DNA from: Symbiodinium natans | Taxonomy: Eukaryota > Sar > Dinophyceae > Suessiales > Symbiodiniaceae | Length of the DNA stretch: 64,000 nt | Direction of reading: 5' to 3' | Assembly (NCBI GenBank): GCA_905221605.1 | Contig: CAJNDS010000702.1 | Location: 463,906 to 527,905 of the forward strand | Shown here: positions 50,201-61,400 of the stretch, one piece after another | How positions within the stretch are numbered: position 1 is the first letter of the stretch | Layout of the letters: the number at the start of each line of letters is the position of its first letter | The notes under the pieces: model-generated | Database searches by the model: none | Told to the model about the DNA's origin: nothing | What the model saw: the letters and a program-made list of their open reading frames with translations, nothing else | Program-made: the position numbers and the translations under genes

Positions 50201-53047
50201 TGCTTCAGGCACGACGTCGATGAAACTTGAGCACTGGCCAACTAAGGTGCGCAGCAGCGATTTCAGAAGAGAAGCAAAATTGCTCTTCTCTTCGCCTCTT
50301 ACACAAACCACGAACAGATTCTCATGGTTGTCGAAATGCAATGCCCTGGGAACATGCCGGTGGAAAGAAGCCCAGAGAAAATGACGACATTACCAGAGCC
50401 CGTTTCAGCAGCTAACACGAGAAAAGGAGTACTGAGCCCACAACGACATGGTCCGGCCACCAAACCACCTGCCGGTGCTTCTGAAGATGAGCGACCTGAC
50501 TGCAAACCCTCCGCAATTCCCTCGTGTTCACATACCCACTCTGCGCCAGTCACCAGAAAAAAGTGAGAACAAATCCCCGTGGAGCTGGAGACATACGCGT
50601 TTTAATCAGTCCCGCACTCGCCAAGAGATGGAAAGCCTCTCAGCTGAGACCTCGAAGCCAATGTCAAGTACTAATGGCAGGTGGCATTTTCCGAGACATT
50701 CTCACAAGAACGACTTTATGGCATTACAGCTCCAAGCATACCCCCAACTGGGCTCAGCCACTGCAAAAATGCGAAAGAATGCTGCATGTTGGCCGCAACG
50801 CGCTTCGGCGAAAACGAGAGGAGAAAAACATTGCAGTTTTGAGCACGGCTGCTGTGTGCTCGTAGCGGTATTGTACGGTGGTCCCCCCACGCATACACGC
50901 GCCAACACCCGCCTGATCGGGGCGTTCTTCTACTCAGGGCGTGTTCTTGACCATGTACTTTTGTCACCTTAAAATCAGGAGGGTCCAGACTATCGAGATC
51001 CTCAACGTTTATGAGTTTTGGTTCTTTTCCCACTCGCCTGGCAGACTGCAACGTCACACTGCCGGGAACAAACTCGCTACTGCCAGAGAAAAAGTCTCAC
51101 GCACGCTCCGATCCAGGTTCCAAAATCCAATGTCCTTCCCCTAGACCTACAGATTTCAGGGAACAATAGCAAGCTCCGACAGTTCTCGTGTTTGTCAAAA
51201 TGCAGGTTTCACATCACAACCGGCTCACCGCTCACATTGGTTTGCTCGTCTCCATGCTCGTCTCCTACCAGCCTGCTACCAGGCGCAGCAGGACTTTGAA
51301 TGGCCCGCCCCTCACAAATGAATTCGGCAACATGTAGGAAGATTCCCTCGGCCACCTTTGGCAGAAGCTCAAAACAGCTCTAAAACGGCACAAAACTTGG
51401 CAACGCGATCGTGCTCGCGTTGATATTACTAAATCAGTTCATCCACATCCTCTTGGAACATGAGGCTCATGGCATTTCACTAACCTCCTTTGGAACACGA
51501 GGTTCAGGTGCAAACAAGGGCGGTCCGGACATAGCATTGCCCAGAGACACCAGCATCAACACCTGCACTCTCCAAGAGCTCGATCATGTCTAGATCTCCG
51601 CCACGCCGGGCTGCTTGCATCGGGGTCTCTCCGTTGGCGCTGGCTTCGTGCATGTCAGCCCCAATGTGCAGCAACAAGCGCGCCACGTCCATGTGGCCTC
51701 CGCTGACAGCAGCGTGCAGCAGGTTCTCTGACTGCAGGTCCTGGCCCAGCCTTGCAAGCGCAAGCAAAAGCAGGTGGGTGACTTCGAAATGACCTTCTGC
51801 GCAAGCAATCTGCACAGGCAGCTGGCCATGCTCGTCTTGTGCATTGACGTCCGCACCGCGATGCAGGAGGAATTGGACCACTGCCGCGTGTCCTCTAGAG
51901 ACCGCTGCACACAAGCCCTGATTGGGGTCTGCACCGGCGTCAACGAAGAAACGCACGACCTCCAAGTGGCCTTGCCAAGAAGCAATGTACAAAGGTGTAA
52001 AGAATCCTCGGCAGCGATGGTGCATGTTTGCACCAGCATCGACGAGTGCCCGCGCCACATCGAGAAGTCCATTCCTTGCAGCAGCAAAAAGCACCGATTC
52101 CCCTCCGAAAGCAAGGGTCTCTGGGCTCTGGCCCTTTGCCAATATCACATCCACCCCAAAGACGTCACCGGCAAAGACGGCCTCCAGGAGCTCCCCCCGA
52201 TAGTCGTGCACCCAACTTGTAGGAGGGCAGGCTTCCACCACTGACAGGGCCATCGGTTTGCCGATCGCCTGCCAGCAATCCTGACTCTCCAGGACCGCGT
52301 CGCCGTTCACAAGGGTAAGCCTGAAGGTCGGGCAGGACAGTTTGCTGGAAATCTGCCTCTTGAGATCGTACACCCTGCAATCCCGGGGCAGCGATGCCAC
52401 GTCAAACTCAAGGACCTGACCCGACATCCGGACGACACTTATCTTCTCAGAGGCCATGCTGCGCGGGGGGCGTCGGAAGCTGCAGCCGAAAGATGCCGGA
52501 AGATTGGAAGAAGGGCCCCAGCTCGATCCAAACAGCGTCGGACAATGTGCGGGCTCCCAAAAAGGCGTTCGGCTGGTCTTCTGCCCGGCTCTGAGCACAT
52601 GAATTTTGCAGAGGTTCACAACACAGTCCTAAACTGCAATCCAGGGCTGCCCAACCCGTCTCAACCCTGCACCTATGCGAGGCTCACAGACACTTCCGCA
52701 TCGACGCCGGATGAGACTGAATCTGCACTGCCGAACGCACTGAACGTTTACGCGGTTTTACTCAGCCGTTCACGGCATCTGTGTTTGCGCCGCAAGCTTT
52801 GTGCAAAGCTGCGCTGCTTGGTTGAGGAGGCTCCGGGCCTTAGCCTCTTTGGCTGCAAACGTTCACCCCTCGTCCTCGCTCTTGGGCAAGTGTCGAATTA
52901 AGTTCCTTAAGAAAATTGTGCGGCTTCACTGCCAAGAAAAAAGCAGAAAATGGCACAGACCCGACCAGGCCAGAGCTTGCACTGACCATCCGGCTGCAAG
53001 GAAGATGCGAAGTTAAAACATCGACCAAAAAAGCTCAGAGTTCCAAT
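50201..53047. other. Array spacer between copies 4 and 5, expanded by an insert
   Basis: The outer parts match other spacers (to about 50690 on the left, from about 52715 on the right). The roughly 2 kb between them are unrelated to the array and hold an ankyrin-repeat gene. The matching parts lack the piece that normally lies between them, so the insert replaced part of the spacer rather than only interrupting it. Confidence 0.8.
51504..52457 (-). CDS. Ankyrin-repeat protein with N-terminal ubiquitin-like region
   Basis: 317 residues from the first ATG (MASEKISVVRMSGQVLEF); the frame is open about 54 codons further upstream but without ATG. Residues about 5-75 (RVYDLKRQISSKL, FRLTLVNGDAVL) resemble a ubiquitin-like fold. 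Ankyrin repeats follow from about residue 85: GELLEAVFAGDVFGVDVILA, SVLFAAARNGLLDVARALVD, TPLYIASWQGHLEVVRFFVD, GLCAAVSRGHAAVVQFLLHR, LPVQIACAEGHFEVTHLLLL, NLLHAAVSGGHMDVARLLLH and TPMQAARRGGDLDMIELLES, seven in all. Ankyrin repeats bind proteins; the partner is unknown. It has no intron in the coding part, lies on the same strand as the array genes, and occurs once, in one spacer only. Confidence 0.85.
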   Translation of the reverse strand: MASEKISVVRMSGQVLEFDVASLPRDCRVYDLKRQISSKLSCPTFRLTLVNGDAVLESQDCWQAIGKPMALSVVEACPPTSWVHDYRGELLEAVFAGDVFGVDVILAKGQSPETLAFGGESVLFAAARNGLLDVARALVDAGANMHHRCRGFFTPLYIASWQGHLEVVRFFVDAGADPNQGLCAAVSRGHAAVVQFLLHRGADVNAQDEHGQLPVQIACAEGHFEVTHLLLLALARLGQDLQSENLLHAAVSGGHMDVARLLLHIGADMHEASANGETPMQAARRGGDLDMIELLESAGVDAGVSGQCYVRTALVCT

Positions 53048-56000
53048 CTATGCGCCGACAAGCCGTTCGGAAACTTGGCCCATCACCGTTGCAGGTTGCA
53101 CCTTTGACTTGTCAGTGAATGGCACTGACGAGTGGTGGAGGCAGATGCGCACCTTGCCGTCGGCATTCTTCTTGTAGCCGAAGGTGTACTCAACCTTGGC
53201 CCTGCTCCCATCTGCAGCGCTGGTGAAGAAGTAGGTGCCCATGGCAAGGGCAACGTCGCCGCTGGCGTCGATTTTGTGGTTCTGGAACACCACGTCAGAC
53301 CATCCCTTGCCACCGTTGATGGCAAAGCCAGCATCCTCAAGGTAGCCATTCTCGACCGCCTTGTGCCCAACAAAGTAGGACATGGCATCTGCGCCGGTTG
53401 GTCGAAATGGTGCGTCGGCTGCCTTGGTGGGCTTGAAGAGCACATTTGTGTGGCCATAGCCGTAGAGCTCGCCAGCTGCTTTGGCAGCAGCTGCAACGTA
53501 GTCTCCTCCACCAAGGTAGGTCTTGGAGATGCTCTTGATGGCACTGGCCCATGCTGCCTGCACACTCTTCACTTGCTCTTCAGAAACCTTTGCTGTTGAG
53601 GCGGTGGGAGGCAGACTATAGGGCACCGACGAGTGGTGCAGGAAGATGCGCACCTTGCCATCGGCGTTCCTCTTGTAGCCGAAGGTGTACTCAACTTTTG
53701 TCTTGCTCCCATCTGCAGCGCTGGTGAAGAAGTAGGTGCCCATGGCAATGGCAACATTGCCGCTGACGTCGATTTGGTGGTTCTGGAACACCACGTCAGA
53801 CCATCCTTTGCCGCCATTGATGGCAAAGCCAGCGTCCTCGGCATAGCCATTCTCGACCGCTTTGTGCCCAACAAAGTAAGACATGGCATCTGCGCCGGTT
53901 GGTCGAAATGGTGCTTCGGCTGCCTTGGTGGGTTTGAAGAGCACATCTGTGTGCCCATAGCCATAGAGCTCACCAGCTGCTTTGGCGGCAGCTGCAACAT
54001 AGTCGCCTCCATCAAGGTAGGTCTTGGAGATGCTCTTGATAGCGTTAGCCCATGCTGCCTGGGCAGTTGCTACTGCATCTTCTGAAACCTCTGTAGTTGC
54101 AGAGGCTTGGGCAGGGCTGTAAGGCACAGAAGAGTGGTGGAGGAAGATGCGCACCTTGCCGTCCGCATTCTTCTTGTAGCCAAAGGTGTACTCAACTTTG
54201 GTCTTGCTCCCGTCTGCAGCGCTGGTGAAAAAGTAGGTGCCCATGGCAATGGCGACATTGCCAGTGATATCAATCTTGTGGTTGTCAAAAACGACGTCAG
54301 ACCATCCTTTTCCACCGTTGATGGCAAAGCCAGCGTCCTCAAGATACCCATTCTCGACAGCTTTTTGTCCAACAAAGTAGGACATGGCATCTGCGCCGGT
54401 TGGCCGAAACGGTGCCTTAGCTGCTTTGGTTGGCTTGAAGAGCACATTTGTGTGGCCATAGCCATAGAGATCACCAGCTGCTTTGGCAGCAGCTGCCACG
54501 TAGTCGCCTCCATCAAGGTAGGTCTTGGAGATACTCTTGATGGCGCTGGCCCATGCTGCCTGCACACTCTCCACTTCCTCTTCGGCAATATCCGCAGTTG
54601 GAGCGGTGGGAGGCAGACTATACGGGACTGACGAGTGGTGCAGGAAGATGCGCACCTTGCCATCGGCGTTCCTCTTGTAGCCGAAGGTGTACTCAACTTT
54701 TGTCTTGCTCCCATCTGCAGCGCTGGTGAAGAAGTAGGTGCCCATGGCAATGGCAACATTGCCGCTGACATCGATTTGGTGGTTCTGGAACACCACGTCA
54801 GACCATCCCTTGCCACCGTTGATGGCAAAGCCAGCGTCCTCAGCATAGCCATTCTCGACCGCTTTGTGCCCAACAAAGTAAGACATGGCATCTGCGCCGG
54901 TTGGTCGAAACTGCTTTGCGGCTGCCTTGGTTGGCTTGAAGAGCACGTTTGTGTGGCCATAGCCATAGAGATCACCAGCTGCTCTTGCAGCAGCAGTGAC
55001 ATAGTCGCCTCCTTCAAGGTAGGTCTGAGAGATACCCTTGATAGCCCTGGCCCATGCTCCCTGCACACATTTCACTTCCGCTTCAGTAATCTCGGCAATT
55101 GGAGAGGCTGGGGTTATGCTGTATGGCACCGACGAGTGGTGGAGGCAGATGCGCACCTTGCCGTCCGCATTCTTCCTGTAGCCGAACGTGTACTCCACCT
55201 TGGTCTTGCTCCCATCTGCAGCGCTGGTGAAGAAGTAGGTGCCCATGGCAAGGGCGGTGTTGCCAGTGATATCAATCTTGTGGTTGTCAAAAACCACATC
55301 AGACCATCCCTTGCCACCATTGATGGCAAAGCCAGCATCCTCAGCATGGCCATTCTCGACAGATTCATGCCCAACAAAGTAGGACATGGCATCTTCAGCA
55401 GTTGGTCGAAATGGTGCGTCGGCTGCCTTGGTTGGCTTGAAGAGCACGTCCGTGTGGCCGTAGCCGTACAGCTCACCAGCTGCTTTGGCGGCAGCTGCAA
55501 CGTAGTCTCCTCCATCGAGGTAGGTTTGGGAGATACTCTTGATAGCGCAGGCCCATGCTGTCTGCGCATTCTTGACTTCTTGTTCTGAAAGATGGGAAGT
55601 TGGAGGAAGGCTGAAAGGCACTGAGGAGTGGTGGAGGCAGATGCGCACCTTGTCATCCGCATTCCTCTTGTAGCCGAAGGTGTACTCAACTGTGGTCTTG
55701 CTTCCATCTGCAGCACTGGTGAAGGCGTACGTACCCATAGCAACGGCAACATTGCCGCTGACGTCGATTTGGTGGTTCTGGAACACCACGTCTGACCATC
55801 CCTTTCCGCCGTTGATGGCAAAGCCAGCATCCTCAAGATAGCCATTCTCGACCGCTTTGTGCCCAACGAAGTAAGACATGGCATCTGCGGCTGTCGGTCG
55901 AAATGGTGCTTCGGCTGCCTTAGTGGGTTTGAAGAGCACGTCCGTGTGGCCGTAGCCATAGAGCTCACCAGCTGCTTTGGCAGCAGCGGCAACGTAGTCG

Positions 56001-57394
56001 CCTCCATCAAGGTAGGTCTTGGAGATGCTCTTAATGGCATTGGCCCATGCTGACTGCACACTCTTCACGTCCTCTTCGGAAATCTTTGCAGTTGGAGTGG
56101 CAGGAGGCAGAGTGTAAGGCACTGACGAGTGGTGGAGGAAGATGCGAACCTTGCCATCGGCATTCTTCTTGTAACCGAAGGTGTACTCAACTTTGGTCTT
56201 GCTCCCGTCTGCAGCACTGGTGAAGAAGTAGGTGCCCATGGCAATTGCAACCTTAGCAGTCAGATCGATTTGGTGATTCTCGAAGACCACGTCCGACCAT
56301 CCCTTGCCACCATTGATGGCAAAGCCGGCGTCCTCGGCGTAGCCATTCTCGACCGCCTTGTGCCCAACAAAGTAAGACATGGCATCTGCACCGGTTGGTC
56401 GAAAGGGTGCTTCGGCTGCCTTAGTGGGCTTGAAGAGCACGTCTGTGTGGCCGTAGCCATAGAGCTCACCAGCCGCTTTGGCGGCAGCTGCAACGTAGTC
56501 GCCTCCATCAAGGTAGGTCTTGGAGATGCTCTTGATGGCGCTGGCCCATGCCGCCTGCGCATTCTGCACTTCTTCTGCGGAAATCTCGGCAGTTGGAGAA
56601 GTAAACGGCACTGACGAGTGGTGGAGGAAGATGCGCACCTTGCCGTCGGCATTCTTCTTGTAGCCGAACGTGTACTCCACTTTGGTCTTGCTCCCGTCTG
56701 CAGCGCTCGTGAAGAAGTAATTGCCCATGGCAATGGCGACATTGCCGCAAACATCCACCTGGTGGTTGCGAAAGACCACGTCTGACCATCCCTTGCCACC
56801 GTTGATGGCAAAGCCCGCGTCCTCGGCATAGCCATTCTCGACCGCCTCATGCCCAACAAAGTAAGACATGGCATCTGCAGCAGTTGGTCGAAATGGTGCT
56901 TTGGCTGCCTTGGTTGGCTTGAAGAGCACGTCCGTGTGGCCATAGCCATAGAGTTCACCAGCTGCTTTGGCAGCAGCGGCGACATAGTCTCCTCCATCAA
57001 GGTATGTCTTGGAGATGCCCTTGATTGCACTGGCCCAGGCTGCCTGCGCTTTCTTCACGTCCTCGTCGGAAATCTTTGCAGTTGGAGTGGCTGGCGGAGG
57101 GCCAGCCGCAGCTGGACGGCCTGGAGGGACGGCGTATGGCACTGACGAGTGGTGCGGGGACATGCGCATCTTGCCAGGCACTGCAGCTGCGGTCTTGCCA
57201 GGCGCAATCGCTGCCGGCACCACAGCTGCTTTGATGGAAGCAGGCTGCCCCGTTCGCAAAGCTGCAGGGCCGGGCAGAGCGCCGGGCGCAGCCCGGGGCG
57301 CAGGCGCAGCGCCGGGCGCGGGCGCAGCGCCGGGTGCAGCCCCGTAGTGGGACGTAAGCGTCCCGTCAGGCCGCTTGATGTAGTACTTCTGCAT
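53048..57394 (-). CDS. Array copy 5: intact eight-domain polyprotein
   Basis: 1448 residues, eight domains in standard order. Differences from copy 1: the Pro/Ala region lacks a GQTAAM segment; domain 1 has GHEAVENGYAEDAG; domain 5 has a YGHTNVL form and VFQNHQIDVSGNVAIAM like domain 7, so part of it looks converted; domain 6 has VGQKAVENG (His to Gln at a position otherwise conserved); and domain 8 has DASGDVA and GSRAKVEY. The tail is DKSKV. Confidence 0.88.
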   Translation of the reverse strand: MQKYYIKRPDGTLTSHYGAAPGAAPAPGAAPAPRAAPGALPGPAALRTGQPASIKAAVVPAAIAPGKTAAAVPGKMRMSPHHSSVPYAVPPGRPAAAGPPPATPTAKISDEDVKKAQAAWASAIKGISKTYLDGGDYVAAAAKAAGELYGYGHTDVLFKPTKAAKAPFRPTAADAMSYFVGHEAVENGYAEDAGFAINGGKGWSDVVFRNHQVDVCGNVAIAMGNYFFTSAADGSKTKVEYTFGYKKNADGKVRIFLHHSSVPFTSPTAEISAEEVQNAQAAWASAIKSISKTYLDGGDYVAAAAKAAGELYGYGHTDVLFKPTKAAEAPFRPTGADAMSYFVGHKAVENGYAEDAGFAINGGKGWSDVVFENHQIDLTAKVAIAMGTYFFTSAADGSKTKVEYTFGYKKNADGKVRIFLHHSSVPYTLPPATPTAKISEEDVKSVQSAWANAIKSISKTYLDGGDYVAAAAKAAGELYGYGHTDVLFKPTKAAEAPFRPTAADAMSYFVGHKAVENGYLEDAGFAINGGKGWSDVVFQNHQIDVSGNVAVAMGTYAFTSAADGSKTTVEYTFGYKRNADDKVRICLHHSSVPFSLPPTSHLSEQEVKNAQTAWACAIKSISQTYLDGGDYVAAAAKAAGELYGYGHTDVLFKPTKAADAPFRPTAEDAMSYFVGHESVENGHAEDAGFAINGGKGWSDVVFDNHKIDITGNTALAMGTYFFTSAADGSKTKVEYTFGYRKNADGKVRICLHHSSVPYSITPASPIAEITEAEVKCVQGAWARAIKGISQTYLEGGDYVTAAARAAGDLYGYGHTNVLFKPTKAAAKQFRPTGADAMSYFVGHKAVENGYAEDAGFAINGGKGWSDVVFQNHQIDVSGNVAIAMGTYFFTSAADGSKTKVEYTFGYKRNADGKVRIFLHHSSVPYSLPPTAPTADIAEEEVESVQAAWASAIKSISKTYLDGGDYVAAAAKAAGDLYGYGHTNVLFKPTKAAKAPFRPTGADAMSYFVGQKAVENGYLEDAGFAINGGKGWSDVVFDNHKIDITGNVAIAMGTYFFTSAADGSKTKVEYTFGYKKNADGKVRIFLHHSSVPYSPAQASATTEVSEDAVATAQAAWANAIKSISKTYLDGGDYVAAAAKAAGELYGYGHTDVLFKPTKAAEAPFRPTGADAMSYFVGHKAVENGYAEDAGFAINGGKGWSDVVFQNHQIDVSGNVAIAMGTYFFTSAADGSKTKVEYTFGYKRNADGKVRIFLHHSSVPYSLPPTASTAKVSEEQVKSVQAAWASAIKSISKTYLGGGDYVAAAAKAAGELYGYGHTNVLFKPTKAADAPFRPTGADAMSYFVGHKAVENGYLEDAGFAINGGKGWSDVVFQNHKIDASGDVALAMGTYFFTSAADGSRAKVEYTFGYKKNADGKVRICLHHSSVPFTDKSKVQPATVMGQVSERLVGA

Positions 57395-58436
57395 TGCTTC
57401 AGGCACGACGTCGATGAAACTTGAGCACTGGTCAACTAAGGTGCGCAACAGCGATTTCAGAAGAGAAGCAAAATTGCTCTTCTTCTTTGCTTCTTACACA
57501 AACTGCAGGACTAGCACGAACAGATTCTCATGGTTCTCGAAATGCAATGCCGTGGGAACATGCCGGTGGAAAGAAGCCCAGAGAAAATGACGACATTACC
57601 AATGCCCGTTTCAGCAGCTAACGCGAGAAAAGGAGTACTGAGCCCACGACGACATGGTCCGGCCACCGGTGCTTCTGAAGATGAGTGACCTGACTGCAAA
57701 CCCATCGTGAATCCCGGCGTCCCCGCAATTCACTCGTGTTCACATACCCACTCTGCGCCAGTCACCAGGAAAAAAGTGAGAACAAATCGACGTGGAGCTG
57801 GAGACATACGCGAGGCGTGGCGCGGTAACACTGCGTTTGATTCAGTCCCGCGCTCGCCAAGAGAGGGAAAGCCTCTCAGCGGAGACCTCGAAGCCAAAGT
57901 CAAAAAACAAAAACCAGTGGCAGGCGGCATTTAACGCGAAGGAATGCTGCATGTTGCAACAAGCATGTTCGCTTGGGCATCCTTGGTGCCCCGCCCGCCT
58001 CAGATGGAGCCCATCAGCACCAAGCAGGCGACTCAGCAGACCTCGAGAGCTTCCAGCGAGTCTCTGTGACACTCTGTGACCTCTCTGTGGTGGGGGTCGG
58101 CTGAGATTGAAGCTGCACTGCCGAACGCACTGAACGTTTACTCGGCTTTTTACTCAGCCGTTCACGGCATCTGTGTTTGCGCCGCAAGCTTTGTGCAAAG
58201 CTGCGCTGCTTGAGGAGCTCCGGGCCTTAGCCTCTTTGGCTCGCTGCAAACGTTCACCCCTCGTCCTCGCTCTTGGGCAAGTGTCGAATTAAGTTCCTTA
58301 AGAAAATTGTGCGGCTTCACTGCCAAGAAAAAAGCAGAAAATGGCACAGACCAGACCAGGCCAGAGCTTGCACTGACCGTCCGGCTGCAAGGAAGATGCG
58401 AAGTTAAAACATCGACCAAAAGCTCAGAGTTCCAAT
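57395..58436. other. Array spacer between copies 5 and 6
   Basis: 1042 bases. It has the longer GCGAGTCTCTGTGACACTC version and the GTGCGGCTTCAC form found only downstream of copies 5, 6 and 7. It lacks ATTG in the GCTTGATTGAGGAG word, as does the next spacer. Confidence 0.8.
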
Positions 58437-61400
58437 CTATGCGCCGACAAGCCGTTCGGAAACTTGGCCCATCACCGTTGCAGGCTGCACCTTCGCTTTG
58501 TCAGCGAATGGCACTGACGAGTGGTGGAGGCAGATGCGCACCTTGCCGTCCGCATTCTTCTTGTAGCCGAAGGTGTACTCAACCTTGGTCTTGCTCCCAT
58601 CTGCAGCGCTGGTGAAGAAGTAGGTGCCCATGGCAAGGGCAACGTCGCCGCTGACATCGATTTTGTGGTTCTGGAACACCACGTCCGACCATCCTTTTCC
58701 ACCGTTGATGGCAAATCCAGCATCCTCAAGATAGCCATTCTCCACCGCCTTGTGCCCAACAAAGTAGGACATGGCATCTGCGCCAGTCGGTCGAAATGGT
58801 GCTTCGGCTGCCTTGGTGGGCTTGAAGAGCACATTTGTGTGGCCATAGCCATAGAGCTCACCAGCTGCTTTGGCAGCAGCTGCAACATAATCTCCTCCAC
58901 CAAGGTAGGTCTTGGAGATGCTCTTGATGGCGCTGGCCCATGCTGCCTGCACACTCTTCACTTGCTCTTCAGAAACCTTTGCTGTTGAGGCGACGGGAGG
59001 CAGACTATAGGGCACCGACGAGTGGTGGAGGAAGATGCGCACCTTGCCATCGGCGTTCCTCTTGTAGCCGAAGGTGTACTCAACTTTTGTCTTGCTCCCG
59101 TCTGCAGCACTGGTGAAGAAGTAGGTGCCCATGGCAATGGCAACATTGCCGCTGACGTCGATTTGGTGGTTCTGGAACACCACGTCAGACCATCCTTTGC
59201 CGCCATTGATGGCAAAGCCAGCGTCCTCGGCATAGCCATTCTCGACCGCTTTGTGCCCAACAAAGTAAGACATGGCATCTGCGCCGGTTGGTCGAAATGG
59301 TGCTTCGGCTGCCTTGGTGGGTTTGAAGAGCACATCTGTGTGCCCATAGCCATAGAGCTCACCAGCTGCTTTGGCGGCAGCTGCAACATAGTCGCCTCCA
59401 TCAAGGTAGGTCTTGGAGATGCTCTTGATAGCGCTAGCCCATGCTGCCTGGGCAGTTGCTACTGCATCTTCTGAAACCTCTGTAGTTGCAGAGGCTTGGG
59501 CAGGGCTGTAAGGCACAGAAGAGTGGTGGAGGAAGATGCGCACCTTGCCGTCCGCATTCTTCTTGTAGCCAAAGGTGTACTCAACTTTGGTCTTGCTCCC
59601 GCCTGCAGCGCTGGTGAAGAAGTAGGTGCCCATGGCAATGGCGACATTGCCAGTGATGTCAATCTTGTGGTTGTCAAAAACGACGTCAGACCATCCTTTT
59701 CCACCGTTGATGGCAAAGCCAGCATCCTCAACATACCCATTCTCGACAGCTTTGTGTCCAACAAAGTAAGACATGGCATCTGCGCCGGTTGGTCGAAACG
59801 GTGCCTTAGATGCTTTGGTGGGCTTGAAGAGCACATTTGTGTGGCCATAGCCGTAGAGCTCACCAGCTGCTTTGGCAGCAGCTGCCACGTAGTCTCCTCC
59901 GTCAAGGTAGGTCTTGGAGATACTCTTGATGGCGCTGGCCCATGCTGCCTGCACACTCTCCACTTCCTCTTCGGCAATATCCGCAGTTGAAGCGGTGGGA
60001 GGCAGACTATACGGCACTGACGAGTGGTGGAGGAAGATGCGCACCTTGCCATCGGTGTTCCTCTTGTAGCCGAAGGTGTACTCAACTGTGGTCTTGCTTC
60101 CATCTGCAGCGCTGGTGAAAAAGTAGGTGCCCATGGCAATGGCGACAGCGCCATTGACATCGATCTTGTGGTTCTGGAACACCACGTCAGACCATCCCTT
60201 GCCACCGTTGATGGCAAAGCCAGCGTCCTCAGCATAGCCATTCTCGACCGCTTTGTGCCCAACAAAGTAAGACATGGCATCTGCAGCTGTCGGTCGAAAC
60301 TGCTTTGCGGCTGCCTTGGTTGGCTTGAAGAGCACGTTTGTGTGGCCATAGCCATAGAGCTCACCAGCTGCTCTAGCAGCAGCAGTGACATAGTCGCCTC
60401 CTTCAAGGTAGGTCTGAGAGATACCCTTGATAGCCCTGGCCCATGCTCCCTGCACACATTTCACTTCCGCTTCAGTAATCTCGGCAATTGGAGAGGCTGG
60501 GGTTATGCTGAAGGGCACCGACGAGTGGTGGAGGCAGATGCGCACCTTGCCGTCCGCATTCTTCCTGTATCCGAACGTGTACTCCACCTTGGTCTTGCTC
60601 CCATCTGCAGCGCTGGTGAAGAAGTAGGTGCCCATGGCAAGGGCGGTATTGCCGGTGATATCAATCTTGTGGTTGTCAAAAACCACATCAGACCATCCCT
60701 TGCCACCATTGATGGCAAAGCCAGCATCCTCAGCATGGCCATTCTCGACAGATTCATGCCCAACAAAGTAGGACATGGCATCTTCAGCAGTTGGTCGAAA
60801 TGGTGCGTCGGCTGCCTTGGTTGGCTTGAAGAGCACGTCCGTGTGGCCGTAGCCGTACAGCTCACCAGCTGCTTTGGCGGCAGCTGCAACGTAGTCTCCT
60901 CCATCGAGGTAGGTTTGGGAGATACTCTTGATAGCGCAGGCCCATGCTGTCTGCGCATTCTTGACTTCTTGTGCTGAAAGATGGGAAGTTGGAGGAAGGC
61001 TGAAAGGCACTGACGAGTGGTGGAGGCAGATGCGCACCTTGTCATCCGCATTCCTCTTGTAGCCGAAGGTGTACTCAACTGTTGTCTTGCTTCCATCTGC
61101 AGCACTGGTGAAGACGTACGTACCCATAGCAACGGCAACATTGCCGCTGACGTCGATTTGGTGGTTCTGGAACGCCACGTCTGACCATCCCTTTCCGCCG
61201 TTGATGGCAAAGCCAGCATCCTCAAGATAGCCATTCTCGACCGCTTTGTGCCCAACGAAGTAAGACATGGCATCTGCAGCTGTCGGTCGAAATGGTGCTT
61301 CGGCTGCCTTAGTGGGCTTGAAGAGCACGTCCGTGTGGCCATAGCCATAGAGCTCACCAGCTGCTTTGGCAGCAGCGGCAACGTAGTCTCCTCCATCAAG

